DNA of 64,000 bases, taken from assembly GCA_913031435.1 (NCBI GenBank), contig CAJWFD010000003.1:1-64000 (forward strand), given 5' to 3'. Below are positions 18,262 through 27,726 of the stretch, piece by piece; position 1 is the first letter of the stretch; each line of letters opens with the position of its first letter. The translations under genes were made by a program, and so were the position numbers. Source of the stretch: an uncultured Cryomorphaceae bacterium (GTDB taxonomy: Bacteria > Bacteroidota > Bacteroidia > Flavobacteriales > Schleiferiaceae). The notes beneath the pieces are model-generated. The model was not told the origin of the DNA. It saw nothing but the letters and a program-made list of their open reading frames with translations, and searched no databases.

Positions 18262-18699
18262 TTATTTAGCAATTACACTACCACCTTGTTTGGTGGGTGT
18301 ACTTTTCTGAACCTCAGGGTTCATTACCTGGCCTTTTATCGTTAAAACAACGGTTTTGCTCGCCGCATTTGACTGAACAGTTACTGTTTTATGAAAGTTA
18401 CCCAGGCGATTGGTGTCATATTTCACAATAATTTCTCCTTCAGTACCAGGAGCGATTGGCTCACGAGTCCATTTTGGAGTCGTACATCCACAAGAGGCAC
18501 GCACCGAGTTTAAGACTAGTGGCTCATTTCCTTCGTTTTTAAATTTAAAAACACGCGAACCATTGCCACCTTTTTCAATTTTACCGTAGTTAATGACTTT
18601 TTGCTCAAAATTAATTTGAGCGCCGTCAGCCGGCTGTTCTTGCGCTTGCGCTGCAAATCCAAATAATGCTACTACTAGGGTGAGGAATACTTTTTTCAT
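18262..18699 (-). CDS. DUF1573 domain periplasmic protein
   Basis: A 145-residue protein with a signal peptide (MKKVFLTLVVALFGFAAQA). One DUF1573/ASPM-SPD-2-Hydin-like immunoglobulin domain contains FKFKNEGNEPLVLNSV and RASCGCTTPKW. The CGC pair after a strand is a hallmark of the family. The lone C-terminal tail after the domain is short and basic. Function is unknown; Hydin-like Ig domains usually make protein contacts. It has its own promoter and terminator, so it appears monocistronic. Confidence 0.88.
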   Translation of the reverse strand: MKKVFLTLVVALFGFAAQAQEQPADGAQINFEQKVINYGKIEKGGNGSRVFKFKNEGNEPLVLNSVRASCGCTTPKWTREPIAPGTEGEIIVKYDTNRLGNFHKTVTVQSNAASKTVVLTIKGQVMNPEVQKSTPTKQGGSVIAK

Positions 18700-18722
18700 C
18701 GTTATTGTAATTTTTCTAAAAT

Positions 18723-18753
18723 CAAATGTAATCCGAAGTTGGTCTTATTCAAA
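18723..18753 (-). promoter_or_regulatory. Putative promoter of the DUF1573 gene
   Basis: On the minus strand TTTG (18753-18750), 19 bp, then TACATTTG (18730-18723) is a full match to the Bacteroidota consensus. The predicted leader before the ATG at 18699 is about 19 nt. Confidence 0.65.
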
Positions 18754-18784
18754 GGAAAATAACAATCTCTTGGACAATGCGTTC

Positions 18785-18812
18785 TTTGGATGCGTCATGG
18801 CTTGTATTTTTG
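18785..18812 (+). promoter_or_regulatory. Putative promoter of valS
   Basis: TTTG (18785-18788), 16 bp, then TATTTTTG (18805-18812). The -7 box matches fully; the spacer is slightly short. The predicted leader is about 19 nt before the ATG at 18836. This also argues against the longer reading frame that opens upstream of this promoter. Confidence 0.55.
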
Positions 18813-18835
18813 TAAAATATTATAAGAGTACAATC

Positions 18836-21424
18836 ATGCGCGAAATAGGGAAATATACTCCAGGTGAGATAGAATCAAAGTGGTATCAAAGATGGCTTGA
18901 TGCGAAGCATTTTCATGCTGAGGTTAATGAAAAAGAGCCCTATACAATTGTGATCCCGCCGCCTAATGTTACCGGCGTTCTGCACATGGGTCATATGCTG
19001 AATAACACCATTCAGGACGTACTTATTCGCCGTGCTCGCATGTTAGGTCTTAACGCTTGTTGGGTACCGGGTACTGATCACGCATCTATTGCCACTGAAG
19101 CAAAAGTAGTACGTCGACTTAGAGAACAGGGTATAAAAAAATCGGATTTATCTCGGGATGAATTTCTGAAACACGCTTGGGATTGGACGGATGAATATGG
19201 GGGTAAAATTCTTAAGCAGTTGCGTCGGATAGGTGCATCTTGTGATTGGGACCGCACCGCTTTTACGTTAGATGAAGACCGATCTAAACAGGTAACAGAC
19301 GTCTTTATTGATCTTCATCAAAAGGGAATGATTTACCGCGGTTTGCGCATGGTGAATTGGGACCCGGTTGCCCTTACTGCCGTTTCTGATGAAGAAGTCA
19401 TACACAAAGAAGAAAACAGCAGAATGTATTATATGTCCTACCAAATAGAAGGTAGTGATGACTTATTGCAGGTAGCAACGACAAGACCTGAGACTATTTT
19501 CGGTGACTCAGCGGTCTGTGTTAACCCAGATGATGATAGGTACAAGCATTTGCACGGTAAACGTGTTTTGGTACCGTTAGTTGGTCGGAGCATTCCAATT
19601 ATTACAGATGATTACGTTGATATAGAGTTTGGGACTGGAGCTCTAAAAGTAACGCCTGCCCATGATCAAAATGACAACATGCTCGGCGAAAAGCATGGAC
19701 TGGAGGTGATAGATATTTTTGACCAGCATGCTTCTTTAAATGATCACGGTGGTGCGTTTAGCGGACTTGACCGGTTTGAGGCAAGAAAAAAAGTAGCTAA
19801 GGCCCTTGAAGACCAGGGATTACTCATAGAAACAAAGGATTTAAGAAATAAGGTAGGTCGTAGTGAACGTACGGACGCGGTTATTGAACCTAGATTGTCC
19901 ATGCAGTGGTTTTTGAAAATGGCTGATTTAGCCAAGCCGGCTATTGATGGTGTGAAGAAAAAAGACATTACTCTTCATCCCCCACATGCTGAGAAAACGT
20001 ATTTACACTGGATGGAAAACATCAAGGATTGGTGTGTTTCTCGTCAGTTGTGGTGGGGACATAGGATCCCGGCATGGTATGATGACAAGGGTAATGTGAC
20101 GGTTTGTAGGACGAAAGAAGAAGCAATAGGCGCATTAGGTACCACTGAAGTTCTACAGGACGAGGATGTTATGGATACCTGGTTCAGTTCATGGTTATGG
20201 CCTTACAGTGTCTTCTCCAGTAACCAAGAGGAAGAAGACTATTTCTACCCTACTAATACGCTTGTTACTGGTCAGGATATTATTTTCTTTTGGGTGGCTC
20301 GTATGGTCATGGCGGGTTATGAATTTAAAGGAAAGCGTCCATTTAAAGATGTGTATTTCACTGGGATGGTCCGTGATAAAAAGCGTCGTAAGATGTCTAA
20401 GTCGTTAGGCAACAGTCCTGACCCACTGAATCTTATAGATAAGTATGGGGCAGATGGAGTACGTGTGGGAATGTTGATGACTGCTCCTGCAGGAAATGAT
20501 CTGCTTTTTGACGAAGACCTCTGTACTCAGGGTTCTTTTTTTGCGAACAAGGTGTGGAATGCTTATCGGTTGGTAGGAATGTGGGAAGCCGGAACACAAG
20601 ACCTATCGAAATCGGAAGAGCTGTCCATCAAATGGATGAAAAACAGGATTGCAGAATCCTTAGTCCAGCTTAACAATAGTTTTGATAAGTTCAGGTTATC
20701 AGAGGCATTAATGACCACTTATAAGCTGGTGTGGGACGATTTCTGTTCTTGGTATTTAGAAATGCTGAAGCCCGCCTACGGTGATAAAATTTCACGAGTA
20801 GCGTTAAACGAGACCAAGGGAATCTTTAATACACTTCTTGAAATTATGCATCCGTTCATGCCTTTTATTACAGAAGAGTTATGGCAAAGTTTAGCGGAAA
20901 GGGCAGAAGGCGAGACCATTAATTTTGCTCCATGGCCCGTTAAAGAGGTGCAAGATGTAGAAATCCTTAAAGACTTTACCCTTTTTGCAGAGGTAGTGAC
21001 AGGAATTAGAACGGTTCGCAATGAAAATGGCATTGCTCCTAAAGAAGTACTGCAAATTGAAATTGCCCATGGATCTGCTCATTCTAGCGTTTTTGATGTT
21101 TTAATCATGAAAATCGCTAATGTGGGTTCAATTACCCCAGTAAATGAAGTTCAAAAATCTGCTTTTAGCTTTGTTGCCGGTGGTGTGAATTACACTATTC
21201 CAGCAGAAGCGTTTGTAGATGTTGAGGAGGAAATATTAAAACTTGAACAGGAGCTTGAATACACCAGAGGTTTTTTAAAATCGGTAGATAAAAAATTGAG
21301 TAATGAGAGATTCGTCGCAGGTGCTCCTGAAGCTGTGGTCGCCTCTGAGCTCAAAAAGAAAGCTGATGCTCAGGGAAAAATCCAAATCATCACCGATCGA
21401 TTGATTGCATTAAAAGAATCATAA
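18836..21424 (+). CDS. valS: Valyl-tRNA synthetase
   Basis: An 862-residue class Ia synthetase that charges tRNA-Val. It has the HIGH-type motif (PPNVTGVLHMGHML), an editing (CP1) domain with TTRPETIFGDSAV and the acidic GTGALKVTPAHD, the KMSKS loop (RRKMSKSLGNSPDP), an anticodon-binding helical domain, and the C-terminal ValRS coiled-coil arm (last roughly 65 residues). I chose ATG 18836 (MREIGKYTPGEIES). The frame opens 52 codons earlier but that part has no family similarity and contains the promoter. It is a single gene between opposed neighbours. Confidence 0.96.
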   Translation: MREIGKYTPGEIESKWYQRWLDAKHFHAEVNEKEPYTIVIPPPNVTGVLHMGHMLNNTIQDVLIRRARMLGLNACWVPGTDHASIATEAKVVRRLREQGIKKSDLSRDEFLKHAWDWTDEYGGKILKQLRRIGASCDWDRTAFTLDEDRSKQVTDVFIDLHQKGMIYRGLRMVNWDPVALTAVSDEEVIHKEENSRMYYMSYQIEGSDDLLQVATTRPETIFGDSAVCVNPDDDRYKHLHGKRVLVPLVGRSIPIITDDYVDIEFGTGALKVTPAHDQNDNMLGEKHGLEVIDIFDQHASLNDHGGAFSGLDRFEARKKVAKALEDQGLLIETKDLRNKVGRSERTDAVIEPRLSMQWFLKMADLAKPAIDGVKKKDITLHPPHAEKTYLHWMENIKDWCVSRQLWWGHRIPAWYDDKGNVTVCRTKEEAIGALGTTEVLQDEDVMDTWFSSWLWPYSVFSSNQEEEDYFYPTNTLVTGQDIIFFWVARMVMAGYEFKGKRPFKDVYFTGMVRDKKRRKMSKSLGNSPDPLNLIDKYGADGVRVGMLMTAPAGNDLLFDEDLCTQGSFFANKVWNAYRLVGMWEAGTQDLSKSEELSIKWMKNRIAESLVQLNNSFDKFRLSEALMTTYKLVWDDFCSWYLEMLKPAYGDKISRVALNETKGIFNTLLEIMHPFMPFITEELWQSLAERAEGETINFAPWPVKEVQDVEILKDFTLFAEVVTGIRTVRNENGIAPKEVLQIEIAHGSAHSSVFDVLIMKIANVGSITPVNEVQKSAFSFVAGGVNYTIPAEAFVDVEEEILKLEQELEYTRGFLKSVDKKLSNERFVAGAPEAVVASELKKKADAQGKIQIITDRLIALKES

Positions 21425-21439
21425 ACTCGCACTTTTCCT

Positions 21440-21481
21440 AAACCCTATCTCTCACCGTCTTTACGTTGGGAGATAGGGTTT
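21440..21481. terminator. Convergent terminator between valS and the O-antigen ligase-like gene
   Basis: AAACCCTATCTC (21440-21451) and GAGATAGGGTTT (21470-21481) form a perfect 12-bp stem with an 18-nt loop. The A/T flanks of the stem supply U-rich ends in both directions. It lies 16 bp after the valS stop and its right arm touches the stop codon of the opposing gene, so it probably serves both. Confidence 0.7.
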
Positions 21482-23313
21482 TAACGGTGTCGCTCCCATA
21501 CTTGCCACATCCTTCCAACTGGTACTTTTTGTAATTCCGAATGTAATTTCCTTGAAGCTGGTCGAGGATTTGATTCTTTAGCAAATGCAGCTAATGTCTT
21601 ATTAGCCTCAGGACCCAATCCTGGTAGATTCTGTGGAGTGTATTTTTGGTCTAATTTTTTTAAGGCATCTAGCGCGGCATAAATCTTTCCACGGGTTCGT
21701 TCAACTTCCATGAGCCTTAGCGCTGCACTCGTATTTCTTGGACTCATCTCTAGTACTTGCGCATATAAGATAGAAGCTCCTGCTACATCTCCTTGCATTC
21801 GTTTTATTTGCGCCAATTGATTCAAGCTGAGCATGTGGTTAGGATGTATGTCAATGGCACTTTCAAATGCTTTAGTTGCATTTACAAGTGCTTTTTTACT
21901 GGGTTTTGGACCACCGGATGTGAGAAGAGCTAGTCCTTGAAAATACCCCATAGGATTGTTATAAATATCCATCTCGAAAAAAGCCCCTTCTGCCTTATCG
22001 CTGAAAAGTTGCATTTGTCTTGTATTTCGGGACATATAACCATCCAAGGCCTTTTTAGCATTTTTTTCTCCGGTTATTCTAGCGCTGCCCACCGTAATGG
22101 TAAACAGAAAAGCGAATCCAGCCAATCCCATGACTATAGCTTTTGGAAGTCTGAAAAGTGGTTTTTGTTTAGCTGCGGCATATCCCAATGCGATTCCCAG
22201 TGGCAAAAGCATGGAGGCCCTTTCTAGGGGGAATTCAGCAAAGCCGTACACAGCAAAGGCCACTAATGTGAGTGCCATGAATATGTTTCCTTCTTTTCGA
22301 ATGCTAGTGATAAAGCCTGCAACGACCAATACAAGGAAAAATCCAACACCAATACCTGTTTCACTCAATAACCATAATACATCGTTGTGAGGTCGAAGAA
22401 TGGTTGTCGTACCGTTCATGACACTTTCATTCGTCCCTTTTAGTCCTGTTCCTGGATAAAAAACCTTCCACTGGCCTGCGCCAACTCCAGTTATTGGATT
22501 GTCTAAGTACATTTCGCTGGCTGCATTCCAGTAGTGCATCCGTGTTTGTATCGTACTGCTGTTAAATATTTTTTCGCTTCCACCAGCGAGTACAGCTGAT
22601 ATGACGCCTATTAATAAGATGCCTATTGCAAAAAAGCTTTTTTTACTCGCGATTTTTTGCTCGAGTAACTTGAAATAGATGGAGGCTACTATACCCATGG
22701 TGATCCCCGCAAACCATACCCCTCTGGTTCGCAACAGTAAAATGCTTAGTATACCGAAAGCAATAACTATTCTTTGCATCCAAACCCTTAATGGTTTGTC
22801 TGACTTAGCCATCATACTGAATGGAAGAAGCATTAGAAGGCTGGCAGCAGCATAGTTTTTGTGCGTAAATAATGGACCTGTCGCCAGATAGATATTATCT
22901 TGTTTGTAGGCATCTAGAAGCGCTGGAAATAAGCTTAACGCTGCTATGCCAAGTGCTAGTTGACTCCCAATAGAAAGGGCAAGAACAGCTTCTTTTTCTC
23001 GACTTTTAAATAGTCCTCGACTAATAACAATGAGTCCAAATAGCAAAGAAATTCTTGCGACATGCGCAAGCAGTTCGCTTTGGGCAGGTACACTATAAAT
23101 CTTAGTTAAGGGCCACAGAAGAAGTCCCAGACAGAGTGCTCCAATTCCTGTTATCATACCATCGAATGACTTGAAGCTCATGATAATGGTACCAACGCCT
23201 GCGATAGCAATCACAGTCATTCTTTGCCAAAGACCTAGGTCCATGGTTTCAGAATTAACGGACAAGATGGCTATAATAGGAAGATAGAATAAAGGAGACT
23301 TCAGTGCCTGCAT
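21481..23313 (-). CDS. O-antigen ligase-like membrane protein with TPR tail
   Basis: A 610-residue protein with about ten hydrophobic segments in its first 400 residues. A Wzy/WaaL-type core is shown by TRGVWFAGITMG and a large periplasmic loop with NPITGVGAGQWKVFYPGTG and RPHNDVLWLLSETG. TPR-like helices follow (about 470-590; FESAIDIHPNHMLSLNQLAQ). The O-antigen ligase family (Wzy_C) joins or polymerises lipid-linked glycans on the periplasmic side of the inner membrane. Ligase, polymerase or protein O-oligosaccharyltransferase roles cannot be separated. It stands alone, with no polysaccharide genes beside it. Confidence 0.82.
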   Translation of the reverse strand: MQALKSPLFYLPIIAILSVNSETMDLGLWQRMTVIAIAGVGTIIMSFKSFDGMITGIGALCLGLLLWPLTKIYSVPAQSELLAHVARISLLFGLIVISRGLFKSREKEAVLALSIGSQLALGIAALSLFPALLDAYKQDNIYLATGPLFTHKNYAAASLLMLLPFSMMAKSDKPLRVWMQRIVIAFGILSILLLRTRGVWFAGITMGIVASIYFKLLEQKIASKKSFFAIGILLIGVISAVLAGGSEKIFNSSTIQTRMHYWNAASEMYLDNPITGVGAGQWKVFYPGTGLKGTNESVMNGTTTILRPHNDVLWLLSETGIGVGFFLVLVVAGFITSIRKEGNIFMALTLVAFAVYGFAEFPLERASMLLPLGIALGYAAAKQKPLFRLPKAIVMGLAGFAFLFTITVGSARITGEKNAKKALDGYMSRNTRQMQLFSDKAEGAFFEMDIYNNPMGYFQGLALLTSGGPKPSKKALVNATKAFESAIDIHPNHMLSLNQLAQIKRMQGDVAGASILYAQVLEMSPRNTSAALRLMEVERTRGKIYAALDALKKLDQKYTPQNLPGLGPEANKTLAAFAKESNPRPASRKLHSELQKVPVGRMWQVWERHR

Positions 23314-23329
23314 AATTTTTGCTTTGGTT

Positions 23330-23337
23330 CAAAGGTA
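23330..23337 (-). promoter_or_regulatory. Putative -7 box for the O-antigen ligase-like gene
   Basis: The minus strand reads TACCTTTG here, a full TAnnTTTG match about 17 bp before the ATG at 23313. No clear TTG lies at the expected -33 distance. Confidence 0.4.
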
Positions 23338-23366
23338 GCAAAAGGAATCATTGAGCTATTCTATAC

Positions 23367-23374
23367 TATCTTTG
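23367..23374 (+). promoter_or_regulatory. Putative -7 box for icmF
   Basis: TATCTTTG matches TAnnTTTG and gives a predicted leader of about 20 nt before the ATG at 23399. The nearest upstream TTG (23351-23353) is only 13 bp away, so the -33 element is doubtful. Confidence 0.45.
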
Positions 23375-23398
23375 AGGAACCTAATACATCACACAAAA

Positions 23399-26300
23399 AT
23401 GGAAAACCCTAGCCCATACGTGCCTAAAAACAAGGTACGCATCGTAACCGCGGCATCATTATTTGACGGACATGACGCTGCTATAAACATCATGCGTAGA
23501 ATCATTCAAAGCACAGGTTGTGAGGTGATTCATCTGGGTCATGACCGATCGGTAGAAGAGGTTGTGAATACGGCTATTCAAGAAGATGCTAATGCCATTG
23601 CAATGACCAGCTATCAGGGTGGTCATCTAGAGTATTTCAAATACATGCATGACCTCTTACATGAAAAAGGAGCGGGACATATCCGTATTTTTGGTGGTGG
23701 CGGTGGGACTATTCTCCCAGAAGAGATTCAAGAATTACATACCTACGGTATTACCAAGATATACCATCCTGATGATGGAAGAAGAATGGGGTTACAGGGC
23801 ATGATTAATGACCTCATAGCTCAGAGTGATTATCTTGTTGGAGCAGAGTTGCCTAGTTCAATAGACGAATTAAAAACGGCAGAGAATGCAACCATTGCAC
23901 GTTGGATTTCTGCTGCTGAGAATTGTGGTGAGAAGCATAGCACAGCACTTACGGACCTCGCTGCTCAGGCAGATCAAATAAAAACACCTATTCTTGGGAT
24001 TACAGGTACCGGAGGATCCGGTAAAAGCTCAATGGTGGATGAGCTTGTTCGTCGATTTACGATGGATTTTTCCGATAAGCGATTGGCGGTGGTCTCGGTG
24101 GACCCTTCAAAGCGTAAGACCGGTGGTGCTCTTTTAGGAGATCGTATAAGAATGAACTCCATCAGACATGGCAATGTTTTTATGCGTTCATTAGCCACGC
24201 GCCAAAGTAATTTGGCATTAAGCGCCCACGTTCAAAAGGCATTAGATATTTTAAAGATTTCAGGATTTGATTTGATTATTCTGGAAACGTCAGGGATAGG
24301 GCAATCAGATACAGAGATTTTAGATCATAGTGATGCATCCTTATATGTGATGACTCCAGAATATGGTGCGGCAACACAGCTCGAGAAAATTGATATGCTG
24401 GACTTTGCAGATCTAATCGCATTGAATAAGTTCGATAAACGCGGTGCATTGGATGCTTTGCGTGACGTTAAAAAGCAATACCAACGCAACCATAATCTAT
24501 GGGATATTAATAAGGATTTAATGCCGGTGTTTGGTACCATAGCGAGTCAGTTTAATGACCCTGGTACTAACCGTCTATACCAGGCCATTATTGAGAAACT
24601 TAATGAAAAAACTACCGCAGAGTTAAACAGTAATTTTGAGGTGACGGGAGAGATGAGCGAAAAGGTATTCATTATCCCTCCGAACAGAACACGCTATTTA
24701 AGCGAGATTTCTGAAAGTCATCGTATTGATAAGGTTCGTATTGCGCAACAGGTAGAGGTTGCTGATAAACTTTACGCTTTACACAGGAGTATGGAGACTT
24801 TGGAAGATGAAGAATTGGTTGCTCAGCTACAGTTGTCGTTCGATCGAATTAAAATGGATTTCAACCCCCATAATTGGGAAAAAATTCAGCAATGGGAAGC
24901 TACTAAAAAACGCTATAAAGATCCTGTGTATTCCTTTAAAGTTCGCGGAAGGGAGATTCAGATTGAGACACATTCAGAGAGCTTGTCACATAGTCAAATC
25001 CCAAAAGTCGCACTCCCTAGATATAAAAGTTGGGGCGAAGTTCTTCGATGGTTGCTTACCGAGAATGTTCCTGGCGAATTCCCCTATACTGCAGGGATCT
25101 ATCCTTTTAAACGAGAAGGTGAAGATCCGTCTAGAATGTTTGCAGGGGAAGGTGGCCCCGAACGAACAAACAAGCGTTTTCACTACGTTTCCTTAGGGCT
25201 TCCAGCGAAACGTCTCTCAACGGCATTTGACTCCGTTACGCTGTACGGCAATGATCCTGATCGCAGACCTGATATTTATGGGAAAATCGGTAATGCGGGG
25301 GTGAGTATTTGCTGTTTAGATGATGCTAAAAAGCTGTATTCAGGTTTCAGATTAACCTCGCCGCTAACGTCTGTATCTATGACCATTAACGGTCCTGCAC
25401 CTATGTTGCTCGCTTACTTCATGAATGTGGCAATTGACCAGGAATGTGAATTATACATTAAAGAGCATAAATTACAGTCTAAGGTAGAATCAATTCTAAA
25501 ATTATCGTTTGATGACAAGGGGCTACAACGTCCATGTTATCAGGAAAAATTACCAGAGGGTAATGATGGATTAGGTCTTATGCTTTTGGGTATTACTGGG
25601 GATCAAGTGTTGGATCATCAGGCGTACGAAGAGATAAAGACTCGAACGTTAAAATCTGTTCGCGGAACTGTTCAGGCTGATATTTTAAAAGAAGATCAAG
25701 CACAGAATACCTGTATTTTCTCTACAGAATTTGCACTTAGATTGATGGGAGATGTTCAGTCGTATTTCATAGACCAGCAAATTCGTAATTTTTACAGTGT
25801 CTCGATCTCAGGTTACCATATTGCTGAGGCAGGAGCTAATCCTATTACGCAGTTGGCCTTTACCTTGGCGAATGGTTTTACGTATGTGGAGTATTACTTG
25901 AGTAGAGGTATGGATATCAATAAATTCGCACCTAACCTGAGCTTCTTCTTTAGTAATGGAATAGATCCTGAATATGCCGTTATTGGTCGTGTCGCTCGGA
26001 GAATATGGGCACATGCGATGAAGAATAAATATGGAGCAGATGCACGTTCTCAGATGTTGAAATACCATATTCAAACCTCAGGCAGAAGTTTACACGCCCA
26101 AGAGATTGATTTTAATGACATTCGCACCTCGTTGCAAGCTTTGTATGCGATTTATGACAATTGTAACTCACTTCATACGAATGCTTATGACGAGGCAATC
26201 ACAACGCCAACAGAGGAAAGTGTCCGACGTGCGATGGCTATTCAGTTGATCATCAACAAGGAATTAGGATTGACCAAAAATGAAAACCCCATTCAAGGGT

Positions 26301-26761
26301 CGTTTATTATTGAGGAGTTAACGGAATTAGTCGAAGAAGCCGTTTTATTAGAATTTGATAGAATTACAGAAAGAGGCGGAGTATTGGGTGCTATGGAAAC
26401 CATGTACCAGAGAGGAAAAATACAAGAGGAAAGCTTATATTATGAAACACTTAAGCATACCGGAGAATTTCCGATTATTGGTGTAAACACATTTTTAAGT
26501 AAAAATGGTTCGCCTACGGTCACTCCAGACGAGGTGATACGTGCTACTGTAGTGGAAAAAGAGTATCAAATAACGATGCTCGAAGCTTTGCAAAACAGTA
26601 ATTCTGATCGCTCAGAAGGTATGTTAATTGCATTGAAAGAGGCCGCGGTGAAAAACGACAATATTTTTGAACTAATGATGGAGGCCTCGAAGTATTGTTC
26701 CCTTGGACAAATTACAGATGCCTTATTCTCAGTGGGTGGTCAATATAGAAGAAACATGTAA
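23399..26761 (+). CDS. icmF: Fused isobutyryl-CoA mutase/GTPase IcmF
   Basis: A 1120-residue three-part protein. The N-terminal B12-binding domain has DGHDAAIN, with the cobalt-coordinating His, and a GGGGG turn. A MeaB-like GTPase chaperone follows (P-loop GTGGSGKSS near 200-210; base recognition NKFD). A methylmalonyl-CoA-mutase-like TIM barrel covers about 530-1120. That order on one chain defines IcmF, which interconverts isobutyryl-CoA and butyryl-CoA using adenosylcobalamin while the GTPase handles cofactor loading. Methylmalonyl-CoA mutase proper has no built-in GTPase. The ATG at 23399 is preferred over an upstream TTG. It overlaps xth by one base (TAATG). Confidence 0.93.
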   Translation: MENPSPYVPKNKVRIVTAASLFDGHDAAINIMRRIIQSTGCEVIHLGHDRSVEEVVNTAIQEDANAIAMTSYQGGHLEYFKYMHDLLHEKGAGHIRIFGGGGGTILPEEIQELHTYGITKIYHPDDGRRMGLQGMINDLIAQSDYLVGAELPSSIDELKTAENATIARWISAAENCGEKHSTALTDLAAQADQIKTPILGITGTGGSGKSSMVDELVRRFTMDFSDKRLAVVSVDPSKRKTGGALLGDRIRMNSIRHGNVFMRSLATRQSNLALSAHVQKALDILKISGFDLIILETSGIGQSDTEILDHSDASLYVMTPEYGAATQLEKIDMLDFADLIALNKFDKRGALDALRDVKKQYQRNHNLWDINKDLMPVFGTIASQFNDPGTNRLYQAIIEKLNEKTTAELNSNFEVTGEMSEKVFIIPPNRTRYLSEISESHRIDKVRIAQQVEVADKLYALHRSMETLEDEELVAQLQLSFDRIKMDFNPHNWEKIQQWEATKKRYKDPVYSFKVRGREIQIETHSESLSHSQIPKVALPRYKSWGEVLRWLLTENVPGEFPYTAGIYPFKREGEDPSRMFAGEGGPERTNKRFHYVSLGLPAKRLSTAFDSVTLYGNDPDRRPDIYGKIGNAGVSICCLDDAKKLYSGFRLTSPLTSVSMTINGPAPMLLAYFMNVAIDQECELYIKEHKLQSKVESILKLSFDDKGLQRPCYQEKLPEGNDGLGLMLLGITGDQVLDHQAYEEIKTRTLKSVRGTVQADILKEDQAQNTCIFSTEFALRLMGDVQSYFIDQQIRNFYSVSISGYHIAEAGANPITQLAFTLANGFTYVEYYLSRGMDINKFAPNLSFFFSNGIDPEYAVIGRVARRIWAHAMKNKYGADARSQMLKYHIQTSGRSLHAQEIDFNDIRTSLQALYAIYDNCNSLHTNAYDEAITTPTEESVRRAMAIQLIINKELGLTKNENPIQGSFIIEELTELVEEAVLLEFDRITERGGVLGAMETMYQRGKIQEESLYYETLKHTGEFPIIGVNTFLSKNGSPTVTPDEVIRATVVEKEYQITMLEALQNSNSDRSEGMLIALKEAAVKNDNIFELMMEASKYCSLGQITDALFSVGGQYRRNM

Positions 26762-27522
26762 TGAAAATACTATCCTTTAACGTTAATGGAGTTCGTGCTT
26801 GCGCAGGAAAAACACTTCTTCAAGATCTTAACAGCTTAGACTGCGATGTAGTCTGTCTTCAAGAGACAAAAGCTACGCCTGACCAAGTTGCGGAGGCACT
26901 TTCGGGACTAACTGGTTATCACTTGTATGCCTATAGTGCTGATAAGAAGGGATATAGCGGTACAGCTATCCTGTCTAAAGAGCTCCCTTTGTCCGTGAAA
27001 ATGGGACTAGGCATCGTGGAACACGATAATGAGGGAAGGGTGATAACCGCCGAATTTCAAGATTACTTTGTTGTTACCGCTTACGTTCCTAATTCGAGCA
27101 GTGGTTTAAAGCGCCTTGAGTACAGAACTAAGGATTGGGATGTAGCGTTTTTAGCGTATTTAAAGGATTTAGAACGCTCAAAGCCTGTAGTGGTGTGTGG
27201 AGACTTAAATGTTGCCCATCAGCCGATTGATCTTAAAAACCCAAAGCCAAACTATAATAAAACTCCAGGCTATACTCAGCTTGAAATAGATGGCCTCACA
27301 ACAATGCTAAATAGCGGTTTAGTAGATACATATCGCCACCTAAATCCAACTACAGTTAAGTACAGTTGGTGGAGTTATAGAGGAGGTTCAAGAGAAAGGA
27401 ATGTAGGTTGGAGGCTTGATTATTTCCTAGTAAGCGAGTCACTTATGGTAAAGGTCAAGAATAGTGAAATATTAAATAATATCCTGGGTAGTGACCATTG
27501 TCCGGTACTATTAAGCATGTGA
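26761..27522 (+). CDS. xth: Exodeoxyribonuclease III
   Basis: A 253-residue EEP-fold nuclease with the exonuclease III motif set: LSFNVNGVRA, CLQETKA (metal-binding Glu), CGDLNVAH, the YRGGSRERNVGWRLDYFL region, and GSDHCPV at the C-terminus (catalytic Asp-His). It cleaves abasic sites and removes 3' blocking groups in base excision repair. It is the second gene of the icmF pair through the TAATG overlap, a pairing with no obvious metabolic link. Confidence 0.95.
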   Translation: MKILSFNVNGVRACAGKTLLQDLNSLDCDVVCLQETKATPDQVAEALSGLTGYHLYAYSADKKGYSGTAILSKELPLSVKMGLGIVEHDNEGRVITAEFQDYFVVTAYVPNSSSGLKRLEYRTKDWDVAFLAYLKDLERSKPVVVCGDLNVAHQPIDLKNPKPNYNKTPGYTQLEIDGLTTMLNSGLVDTYRHLNPTTVKYSWWSYRGGSRERNVGWRLDYFLVSESLMVKVKNSEILNNILGSDHCPVLLSM

Positions 27523-27523
27523 T

Positions 27524-27709
27524 TTAGTCGTCCACGGGCTTAAAATCCAGCAGTAGGCCGCCGGCTTGTTTCAACTCTCTGTTGATTACATTGAATCTTT
27601 CGACGTGTTTTCCTGCAGGTGATAATGAGATAACTTCAACTTGCAGTGCTGCTGCGGTGAGGTGGTTATTCACATCATGCATAAGTTTCTGATACTGTTT
27701 TAAGTCCAT
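27524..27709 (-). CDS. Lone histidine-kinase H-box (DHp-like) small protein, 61 aa
   Basis: The 61-residue product consists of two predicted helices. The first holds LMHDVNNHLTAA, which fits the H-box H-D/E-x-N-N-x-L-T of histidine kinases (phosphoacceptor would be His11). The second (VERFNVINRELKQAGGLL) fits the partner helix of a dimerisation/phosphotransfer domain. No ATP-binding domain, sensor or receiver follows. It lies 17 bp downstream of the M1 peptidase gene on the same strand and one base from the convergent xth stop. It could be a phosphotransfer relay, a decoy dimeriser, or a remnant of a kinase. Identification rests on motif reading only. Confidence 0.6.
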   Translation of the reverse strand: MDLKQYQKLMHDVNNHLTAAALQVEVISLSPAGKHVERFNVINRELKQAGGLLLDFKPVDD

Positions 27710-27726
27710 GCCATTAGTTATTTTTA

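Noticed and set aside
18680-18835. N-terminal extension of 52 codons on valS
   Set aside because: It overlaps the divergent DUF1573 start, contains the predicted valS promoter and has no synthetase similarity.
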